Assembly: GCA_947177465.1 (NCBI GenBank)
Contig: CAMWUP010000050.1
Location: 1 to 10,385 of the forward strand
Source: an uncultured Lachnospiraceae bacterium
GTDB taxonomy: Bacteria > Bacillota > Clostridia > Lachnospirales > Lachnospiraceae
Direction: 5' to 3'
Length of the DNA stretch: 10,385 nucleotides
Below are positions 6,394 to 10,385 of this stretch, in pieces. Position numbers and translations under genes: made by a program. Under the pieces are notes generated by a model. It saw only the letters and a program-made list of their open reading frames with translations. It ran no database searches and was not told where the DNA came from. Every line of letters starts with the position of its first letter. The stretch's first letter is position 1.

Positions 6394-6424
6394 AAAAGGG
6401 TCAGACCTCAAACCTGACCCTTTT
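6394..6424 (-). terminator. Intrinsic terminator between antitoxin repeats and toxin
   Basis: An 11-bp perfect stem (AAAAGGGTCAG at 6394-6404 with CTGACCCTTTT at 6414-6424) has a 9-nt loop. On the minus strand it ends in TTTT followed by a T-rich stretch. On the plus strand it is followed by TTTTTT at 6427-6432, so it could work both ways. In type III loci this leaky terminator sets the ratio of antitoxin RNA to toxin mRNA. Confidence 0.85.
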
Positions 6425-6434
6425 GCTTTTTTAG
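6425..6434 (-). repeat. Partial third antitoxin repeat
   Basis: CTAAAAAAGC on the minus strand, matching the first 10 nt of the full units, and leading straight into the terminator stem. It would give the last full unit an A-rich 3' cut site. Confidence 0.7.
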
Positions 6435-6469
6435 CTCCCACTTTATGGTAGGGTACACCGCTTTTTTGA
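6435..6469 (-). repeat. Antitoxin repeat unit 2 (35 nt)
   Basis: The core GCGGTGTACCCTACCATAA is identical to unit 1. It differs only by one extra A in the 5' A-run, one extra A after CCATAA and the second or third base of the junction. Confidence 0.85.
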
Positions 6470-6503
6470 CTCCCACTTATGGTAGGGTACACCGCTTTTT
6501 AGA
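6470..6503 (-). repeat. Antitoxin repeat unit 1 (34 nt)
   Basis: First unit of the tandem array in the transcript direction, beginning TCTAAAAAGCGG and ending GTGGGAG. It directly abuts unit 2 without a spacer, unlike a CRISPR array. Confidence 0.85.
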
Positions 6504-6532
6504 GTATGATTACTCTTATACTAGTATCATAC
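6504..6532. promoter_or_regulatory. Inverted repeat over the antitoxin promoter -10 and start
   Basis: GTATGAT (6504-6510) and ATCATAC (6526-6532) are perfect inverted copies centred on 6518, near the predicted start; a perfect 10-nt palindrome ATACTAGTAT lies at 6518-6527, and AGAGTA/TACTCT at 6501-6516 can form a hairpin at the 5' end of the RNA. This could be an operator or a 5' stability hairpin; which one is not clear. Confidence 0.4.
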
Positions 6533-6554
6533 GCGAATGTTTTGATTATGTAAA
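6526..6554 (-). promoter_or_regulatory. Promoter of the antitoxin-toxin locus
   Basis: TTTACA (6549-6554) and TATGAT (6526-6531) on the minus strand have a 17-bp spacer, a strong sigma-A match. The start is predicted near 6519, just before the repeats. Confidence 0.8.
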
Positions 6555-6568
6555 GAATATTTTTAAAT

Positions 6569-6664
6569 TTAATCGTAATTCACATTATTAAATACTTCGA
6601 AGCCCAGTATCTGCTCTGTGCTCGACGGTTCCGCCGTCTTTATAATGGTAGGACCTCCTCGTGT
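6569..6664 (-). pseudogene. Remnant of a short reading frame with strong ribosome site but no ATG
   Basis: On the minus strand AGGAGG (about 6653-6658) is followed by ATT (6646-6644) and ATA (6643-6641), then an open frame to TAA at 6571-6569: IIKTAEPSSTEQILGFEVF and a few more residues, 25 in all. Codon use (ACG GCG GAA CCG, CTG GGC TTC) resembles real coding sequence of this region. A promoter lies just upstream. The ATA is 10 nt after the ribosome site, so an ATG-to-ATA change is a simple explanation, though rare ATT/ATA starts exist. It is probably the left-over 5' end of a gene replaced by the toxin-antitoxin locus, or a leader peptide. I do not recognise the product. Confidence 0.35.
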
Positions 6665-6678
6665 TTTTAGGTGTATTC

Positions 6679-6708
6679 ATGATAATGCCGATAGGCGCAA
6701 GGTGTCAA
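6679..6708 (-). promoter_or_regulatory. Promoter ahead of the 25-codon remnant
   Basis: TTGACA (6703-6708) and TATCAT (6679-6684) on the minus strand with an 18-bp spacer. The -35 box is a perfect consensus. Transcription would start near 6672, about 15 bases before the ribosome site of the remnant, and could run on toward the antitoxin locus. Confidence 0.55.
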
Positions 6709-6713
6709 GAATT

Positions 6714-6731
6714 TTACGCTTTTAAGCGTAA
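6714..6731 (-). terminator. Weak hairpin at the end of the MATE gene
   Basis: TTACGCTT (6714-6721) and AAGCGTAA (6724-6731) are inverted copies that overlap the MATE stop codon. The minus strand continues AATTCTTG, which is not a good T-tract, so termination here is uncertain. Confidence 0.3.
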
Positions 6732-8059
6732 TAATAGCGCTTCTTTTTTGTGGCAAAAAACATCAGCGTAATGGCAAGAGCAAGCAGCTCGGCGGCAACG
6801 ATGGCAAGCCATATGCCATCCAGACCGAAAAAGTATGGCAGAAGCAATATGGCGGCTATCTGAAACAGGAATGTCCGGAAAAAGGAAATGAAAGCGGACA
6901 CAAAACCATCGCCCAGAGCGGTAAAAAAAGAAGAACCCCATACATTTACACCCATCACAATAAAAGCAAGGGAGTACAGTCTGAAGCCGCGGCAGGTCAT
7001 GGCAAACAAATCCGCGTCATAGCTGGCAAAGATAGTTACCAGACCGGAGGAGGTAAGCTCCGCCAGCAGCATAAGTATAAATCCCGATGCACTCATCAGA
7101 AACAGGCCCTTTTTAAACAGGTTTTTAAGCTCCTGCTGATTTCCCGCTCCGTAATGATAGCTGACAAGCGGCGCGCTGCCGATGGAATATCCGAGAAAAA
7201 CGGCCATAAAAATAAAGTTTACGTACATAATAACGCCATAGGCGGCGACGCCGTTTTCTCCCGCAAGCTTCATAAGCTGGAAATTATATAAAATATTGAT
7301 GACGGAGGCGGAAAGGTTTGTCACCATCTCTGAGGAACCGTTGGTACAGGCTTTGAGAAGAACACGCCGTTTTAGGGAGGTTTTGGTCAGTCTCAGCAGG
7401 CTGCCGTTCTTACCGGCAAAGTAAAACAGCGGAACAATGCCTCCAATAAGCTGTCCAATCGCGGTGGCGAGCGCCGCTCCCGCGATACCCATGTGCAGTA
7501 CGGCGATAAACAAGTAATCTAACAGGATATTGCTGAGTCCGGCAGCGACAGAGATTTTTAGGCTTAAGTCAGGTTTTTCCGCAGTTGGGAAAAAGCTTTG
7601 AAACACATTCTGCAAAATAAAGCCGGTCTGGGATACAAAGAGAATTCTGCCATAAATTACACAGTATTCCAAAAGCTCGCCTTCAGCACCCAGCATAGAG
7701 GAAATCTGTCGTATCCATATAAAGCCGATGGCTGACAGGAGCAGGCTGACGCCTGCCGTGACGTAAATCAACATGGAAAAATAACAGTTTGCCAGCTCAC
7801 GCTTTCCCTCACCGAGCATTTGCGCGACAATGGCGCTTCCGCCGGTTCCAAGCATATAGCCGATGCTGCCCAGTCCCATGAGGACCGGCATAATCAGGTT
7901 TACAGCGGCAAAAGGTGTTTTTCCCACATAGTTGGAAACAAAAAAGCCATCTACAATGCTGTACATAGAACTGAAAACCATCATGATAATGGGAGAAATA
8001 ACATAATGAATTAATTTTTTATAAGTAAAATGGTCTGATAATTGTATTCTGTTTTTCAT
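6722..8059 (-). CDS. MATE-family multidrug/sodium or proton antiporter
   Basis: A 445-residue cytoplasmic-membrane protein with about 12 hydrophobic segments in two homologous halves. MATE signs include the N-terminal IMMVFSSMYSIVDGFFVSNYVG, AAVNLIMPVLMGLGSIGYMLGTGGSAIVAQMLG, and NILLDYLFIAVLHMGIAGAALATAIGQ in the middle. Family members expel cationic drugs and other toxic compounds using an Na+ or H+ gradient; the substrate here cannot be told. The closest type seems to be the MepA/DinF-like branch of Firmicutes. The start codon overlaps the stop of the upstream marR gene by 4 bases (ATGA), with GAGAGG 5 nt before ATG, so translation is coupled and expression follows the MarR-controlled promoter. 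The C-terminus is a basic tail, KKKRYYYA. Confidence 0.93.
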   Translation of the reverse strand: MKNRIQLSDHFTYKKLIHYVISPIIMMVFSSMYSIVDGFFVSNYVGKTPFAAVNLIMPVLMGLGSIGYMLGTGGSAIVAQMLGEGKRELANCYFSMLIYVTAGVSLLLSAIGFIWIRQISSMLGAEGELLEYCVIYGRILFVSQTGFILQNVFQSFFPTAEKPDLSLKISVAAGLSNILLDYLFIAVLHMGIAGAALATAIGQLIGGIVPLFYFAGKNGSLLRLTKTSLKRRVLLKACTNGSSEMVTNLSASVINILYNFQLMKLAGENGVAAYGVIMYVNFIFMAVFLGYSIGSAPLVSYHYGAGNQQELKNLFKKGLFLMSASGFILMLLAELTSSGLVTIFASYDADLFAMTCRGFRLYSLAFIVMGVNVWGSSFFTALGDGFVSAFISFFRTFLFQIAAILLLPYFFGLDGIWLAIVAAELLALAITLMFFATKKKRYYYA

Positions 8060-8517
8060 AGTTCCTCTCTCTTTTTTATATAAATATCAGTACATAGCTC
8101 CTTAAAAATAAGATAATATTTTTCCGTCAGCTTGAGTAATGTTTCACATTCCTCGGGGGACATAAGGGAAAAACTGCGGTTTTCCAACTCTATGATAGGA
8201 AAAATCTTTTCTTTGACGAGTTGTTCTCCGGCGGCAGTCAAATGCATATGCATGTCGCGTTTTCTGCCGCGTGTCAAAGTGATAATGCCTTCCTGCCGCA
8301 GCTTTTTGGTGGCAGAATTGATGGTCTGTCTGCTGATGCCATAGGTAGTGGCGATATCTTTTTGCAGACAGCCGCCTCCCATTTCTGCCAAGGCATATAA
8401 AATAAACATGGCGCTGTCAGACAGACCCGCGTGAAGTGCAAGCGTGTGGTAAAGCCAGTCCATTTCTCTGTATATACGGTTAAATTCTTTTAGTTCCCGT
8501 CCCTGTTGATTTGCCAT
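8056..8517 (-). CDS. MarR-family transcription regulator
   Basis: A 153-residue winged-helix regulator. The N-terminal helix region (about 1-45) forms the likely dimer interface. The DNA-binding helices are at about 50-77 (QKDIATTYGISRQTINSATKKL), followed by the wing TLTRGRKRDMHMHLTAAG at about 80-97, a classic MarR feature. Members are dimers that leave their operators on binding small aromatic or drug-like ligands. It sits directly ahead of the MATE exporter with a 4-bp overlap, so local control of the exporter and of itself is the likely role. The ATG is preceded by GAGGG at a 5-nt gap. The upstream region has a consensus promoter covered by repeated operator-like sites. Confidence 0.92.
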   Translation of the reverse strand: MANQQGRELKEFNRIYREMDWLYHTLALHAGLSDSAMFILYALAEMGGGCLQKDIATTYGISRQTINSATKKLRQEGIITLTRGRKRDMHMHLTAAGEQLVKEKIFPIIELENRSFSLMSPEECETLLKLTEKYYLIFKELCTDIYIKKREEL

Positions 8518-8584
8518 ATCAGCCCTCGTTTCCGCTCCGTTTTGAAAATCTATAATGTCGGCGCATATATTTTTGAATTTTTAA

Positions 8585-8634
8585 TATGAATCCGATTTCA
8601 TACTGAATGAAAGAGATTATAATCTGATTTCGTA
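8585..8634. promoter_or_regulatory. Repeated operator-like sites for the MarR regulator
   Basis: Two copies of a 14-nt motif lie in direct orientation, AATCCGATTTCATA at 8589-8602 and AATCTGATTTCGTA at 8621-8634 (12 of 14 identical), 32 bp apart or about three helical turns. The first is part of an 18-nt inverted repeat, TATGAA (8585-8590) and TTCATA (8597-8602), the usual MarR operator shape. One site overlaps the spacer and -10 and the other lies just after the start point, a placement that would repress. Binding is inferred. Confidence 0.6.
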
Positions 8635-8644
8635 TTTAAGTCAA
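8616..8644 (-). promoter_or_regulatory. Promoter of the marR-MATE operon
   Basis: TTGACT (8639-8644) and TATAAT (8616-8621) on the minus strand with a 17-bp spacer; nearly perfect sigma-A consensus. The start should fall near 8609. Confidence 0.85.
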
Positions 8645-8710
8645 GAGAAAGTTGTGTGATTGCAGGACAGCAAATTGAAAAAAAGCTGACTTGAAATTTT
8701 AATTTCCAGT

Positions 8711-8731
8711 GCAGAAGTAAATTCCACTGTA
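8711..8731 (+). repeat. 21-nt direct repeat, left copy
   Basis: Identical to 10330-10350 except for one base (A/G at the sixth position). It contains the TAAATTCCACT motif. Confidence 0.65.
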
Positions 8732-8912
8732 CTTTAAAATTTATACGAAAATAGATATTTTTAGGAGTCAAATTGCCTGATTTTTGTTATAATCAAAACA
8801 GCTTCTTACGAGATATCTGATTTTGGGGTATGGAAAACAGACCGCTGGAGAGTTAGTGTGCTGGACTAAATTCCACCGGCAGCATGATAAAAATGTGAAG
8901 ATCTGAATTCCA

Positions 8913-8924
8913 TCCTGACAGCAG
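8913..8924 (+). repeat. Left arm of 12-bp inverted repeat around the transposase gene
   Basis: TCCTGACAGCAG, perfect inverted copy of CTGCTGTCAGGA at 10269-10280. The arms lie 15 bp after the stop codon and 17 bp before the start codon of the transposase gene. Confidence 0.6.
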
Positions 8925-8938
8925 GTTTTGTAAGATTG

Positions 8939-10252
8939 TTAACGGTTATATTTGATCAGCTTAGGTGTCAGGTTGACTTCATCAGGATCGACCGGCCTAA
9001 GCTGAAGTGCTCTCAGGACATCTTCACCGTATACTTCCAGTGCGGCAGTATAGGGTGTCTTTCCCGAAAGACTCTCCCGGGGAGTGGAATTGATATGGTT
9101 TACGATCAGGTTCACATCCCACTGGGTAAGGAATTCAAAACTTGTGCCTTTAGGCAATATCATGCGGAGCATGGTATGGGCATTTTCAACGCCGCCCTTC
9201 TGTCCGCTGCGCATGGGGTCACAGTAATAGATGTTAGTCCTCTCTATGCCGTTTATGCCTGTCTCCAGAGCATCAGGGTCACCGAACTCGGAGCCCCTGT
9301 CAGTCAGGAGGGTATGAAAAAGGCACAGGAAATCATAAGTGCCAATCTTCTTTTCCAGACGGTCGAATACGGCACGGACAGCGCCCTTTGTACAGCGGTT
9401 CATCAGGAAGGCAAGAAAGAATTTTTCCCGTTTTAAAAAGAAGGTCAGGAGTACCTTTTTTGACTCATTTGAGGAGTGTACGGTATCCATCTCCGTCCAG
9501 TGGTCAGGGGAAAGTGCCTGGAAGTCAGTATACATCCTTCCCTGAAAGACGGTGCGGTCTTTGATCTGTGTATTGTGACACTTACGCGGTTTGAACTTGA
9601 CTTTCCGTTTCAGATCGATGTTCCTTGCTGTAAAAAGGCCCTCATCCAGATAGGTATAAAGAGTCCTGACGGACATATCCAGTTCGGGGTGGTTTGTAAT
9701 GATCTGATAAGGGGACTGTCCCTGTGAGATCAGCGGGGAGATGAGCATATCCTTCTGTCGAAGCTCATGCTTTGTCATGCTGATACCTGACCGGGAACCG
9801 GTAAGGAGTTCCCGGTACTTCCTGTCAGCAAACTTTGCATCGTAGCAGTATTTATGGGCGATGGTACAGTGGTTTATTGCCTTGGTGCATCCGTTGCAGA
9901 CATAAGGTGCCTTATCAAGACGGACACAGCGTTCCCTTACAAAGTCAGGGCAGGTCTGGTTACAGGTAGGACAGGAAGCGCACTTCACATCGCAGAGGAT
10001 GATCTTACGGCAAACGTTAGTCTTCCTGCAACGGTAGCGGTGGATACAGAAGTTGTGGGCGTTATAGAAAGTGCCTTTATGGTACCAGTCACTGAGCCGG
10101 TGTGCCCTGACCTCTTTGGAGATGGTGGCAGGGTCTTTGCACAGATACTTGGCGATCTCTTTGAAAGAGAGGCCTTGGTTTAAGGAATGTTCAATATACT
10201 TACGGTCATCAAGGGTAAGGTGTTTGTGGTTGCCTGGTATGTATCTGCTCAT
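8939..10252 (-). CDS. IS30-family transposase with cysteine-rich insert
   Basis: A 437-residue DDE transposase. The N-terminal helix-turn-helix (about 11-48, LTLDDRKYIEHSLNQGLSFKEIAKYL then DPATISKEV) is the IS30 DNA-binding signature. Residues 69-136 hold 13 cysteines (CASCPTCNQTC, CNGCTKAINHC), probably one or more zinc-binding units, which classic short IS30 enzymes lack. The catalytic triad is likely D256 (TEMDTVHS), D318 (TDRGSEFGD) and E356 (GGVENAH); 37 residues separate the last two, slightly more than the usual 33. I chose the ATG at 10252 (MSRYIPGNHK) because AGGAGG lies 6 nt upstream; a longer frame from 10300 has no ribosome site and its start overlaps the promoter region. The gene looks intact and could be active. 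Confidence 0.92.
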   Translation of the reverse strand: MSRYIPGNHKHLTLDDRKYIEHSLNQGLSFKEIAKYLCKDPATISKEVRAHRLSDWYHKGTFYNAHNFCIHRYRCRKTNVCRKIILCDVKCASCPTCNQTCPDFVRERCVRLDKAPYVCNGCTKAINHCTIAHKYCYDAKFADRKYRELLTGSRSGISMTKHELRQKDMLISPLISQGQSPYQIITNHPELDMSVRTLYTYLDEGLFTARNIDLKRKVKFKPRKCHNTQIKDRTVFQGRMYTDFQALSPDHWTEMDTVHSSNESKKVLLTFFLKREKFFLAFLMNRCTKGAVRAVFDRLEKKIGTYDFLCLFHTLLTDRGSEFGDPDALETGINGIERTNIYYCDPMRSGQKGGVENAHTMLRMILPKGTSFEFLTQWDVNLIVNHINSTPRESLSGKTPYTAALEVYGEDVLRALQLRPVDPDEVNLTPKLIKYNR

Positions 10253-10268
10253 GAGGAACCTCCTTCTG

Positions 10269-10280
10269 CTGCTGTCAGGA
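10269..10280 (-). repeat. Right arm of 12-bp inverted repeat around the transposase gene
   Basis: CTGCTGTCAGGA, inverted partner of 8913-8924; it lies between the transposase promoter and its ribosome site. Confidence 0.6.
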
Positions 10281-10290
10281 GGGTATGGAG

Positions 10291-10319
10291 AGTATAACAC
10301 TGATATGTGAAAGAGTAAA
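10291..10319 (-). promoter_or_regulatory. Promoter of the IS30 transposase
   Basis: TTTACT (10314-10319) and TATACT (10291-10296) on the minus strand, 17-bp spacer, with a TG extension before the -10. A TAAACTCCAC motif at 10316-10325 overlaps the -35 box, so a protein bound there could repress. Confidence 0.65.
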
Positions 10320-10329
10320 CTCCACTTAT

Positions 10330-10350
10330 GCAGAGGTAAATTCCACTGTA
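10330..10350 (+). repeat. 21-nt direct repeat, right copy
   Basis: Copy of 8711-8731. Its TAAATTCCACT (10337-10347) forms an 11-bp perfect inverted repeat with AGTGGAATTTA at 10360-10370, 12 nt apart. Confidence 0.65.
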
Positions 10351-10385
10351 TGATTAGGGAGTGGAATTTAAAATTTTAATTTTCG

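Larger units (their letters stand above)
6394..6519 (-). ncRNA. toxI: Type III antitoxin RNA precursor (ToxI/antiQ-like) with tandem repeats
   Basis: Read on the minus strand the transcript should begin near 6519, contain two full 34-35-nt repeats and about 10 nt of a third, and end at the intrinsic terminator. The adjacent toxin is ToxN/AbiQ, whose antitoxins are exactly such short repeat arrays. Each unit starts with an A-run (AAAAAGC) of the kind ToxN-type enzymes cut to release single units. Within a unit, GGU can pair with ACC of CUACC and the CCC between them with the later GGG, giving an H-type pseudoknot, the fold known for this class. The start and the pairing are inferred. Confidence 0.85.
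8645..8938. other. Non-coding stretch between the marR promoter and the transposase gene
   Basis: No convincing gene. It holds the TAAATTCCAC motif at 8718-8728 and 8867-8876, one arm of a 12-bp inverted repeat at 8913-8924, and a plus-strand extended -10 box (TGTTATAAT, 8785-8793) without a good -35. It probably contains the left end of the insertion sequence and some chromosomal sequence; the border is not clear. Confidence 0.5.
8711..10370 (-). mobile_element. IS30-family insertion sequence, borders approximate
   Basis: A complete IS30-type transposase gene is surrounded by repeats. TAAATTCCAC-type motifs occur at 8718, 8867, 10316 and 10337 in plus orientation and at 10360-10370 in minus orientation. 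The 21-nt stretch at 8711-8731 recurs at 10330-10350 with one mismatch. A perfect 12-bp inverted repeat (8913-8924 and 10269-10280) closely brackets the gene. The transposase promoter reaches 10319, so the right end is probably beyond that, and 10370 is the outermost inverted copy in view. I found no clear target duplication, so the exact ends are unproven and the element may extend to or past the window edge. Confidence 0.5.

Noticed and set aside
6425..6503. CRISPR array
   Set aside because: The 34-35-nt units are directly joined without unique spacers, only two are complete, and no cas gene is near; promoter, terminator and ToxN neighbour fit a type III antitoxin.
6647..6655. TGGTAGGACC as a degenerate further antitoxin repeat
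   Set aside because: Only TGGTAGG is shared with the repeats, it lies upstream of the antitoxin promoter, and the remnant frame explains it better.
8785..8793. Plus-strand extended -10 promoter facing the transposase gene
   Set aside because: The -10 box is good but no acceptable -35 or downstream gene exists; left as part of the non-coding stretch.
8936..9436. Plus-strand open frame of 166 codons opposite the transposase
   Set aside because: It is antisense to conserved transposase motifs, including the DDE region, and has no family features.
10319..10330. Similarity of ACTCCACTTATG to ACTCCCACTTATG in the antitoxin repeat
   Set aside because: A 12-nt match with a one-base gap in unrelated contexts; most likely chance.

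Overview
The window looks like chromosome of a low/mid-GC Gram-positive Clostridia member, most likely a Lachnospiraceae-type gut anaerobe. This rests on strong AGGAGG-type ribosome sites, Firmicutes-like sigma-A promoters with 17-18 bp spacers, a prfB with a +1 programmed frameshift, and protein flavours (DUF975, Tex, ToxN/AbiQ, a Cys-rich IS30 transposase). No RNA genes of the rRNA/tRNA type and no CRISPR array were seen.

Layout. (1) 1-1123, plus: peptide chain release factor 2, cut by the left edge, with its frameshift site visible at 61-67. (2) 1124-2911, minus: a three-gene operon from one promoter, encoding a Pro/Gly-rich small membrane protein, a SprA-like HExxH putative zinc protease and a DUF975 membrane protein. 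(3) 2995-5487, plus: a consensus promoter and the Tex RNA-binding protein. (4) 5456-6554, minus: a type III toxin-antitoxin locus. In its own direction it has a promoter, about 2.3 tandem 34-35-nt antitoxin RNA repeats, an intrinsic terminator, and a ToxN/AbiQ endoribonuclease gene convergent with and overlapping tex. (5) 6569-6708, minus: a strong-looking promoter and ribosome site leading into a 25-codon remnant. (6) 6722-8644, minus: a marR-MATE efflux operon with repeated operator-like sites. (7) About 8711-10370: an IS30-family insertion sequence with several copies of a TAAATTCCAC motif at its ends.

The main finding is in region 4. The toxin gene has been split just after its fifth codon by a 348-bp element (5993-6340) with 19-bp imperfect inverted ends and a 9-bp direct target duplication (AAAAGAAAA). 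Removing the element and one duplicate copy restores, in frame, a ribosome site, ATG and MNFSFYRIN..., 38 bp after the antitoxin terminator, which is the usual type III arrangement. The element carries its own gene, a 75-residue two-helix membrane protein with a very strong ribosome site. The rest of the toxin stays open, and the element edge supplies a TTG that could serve as a replacement start. The two inverted ends can also pair in the mRNA across that TTG. Whether the system is now silenced, rewired or still working cannot be told from sequence alone.
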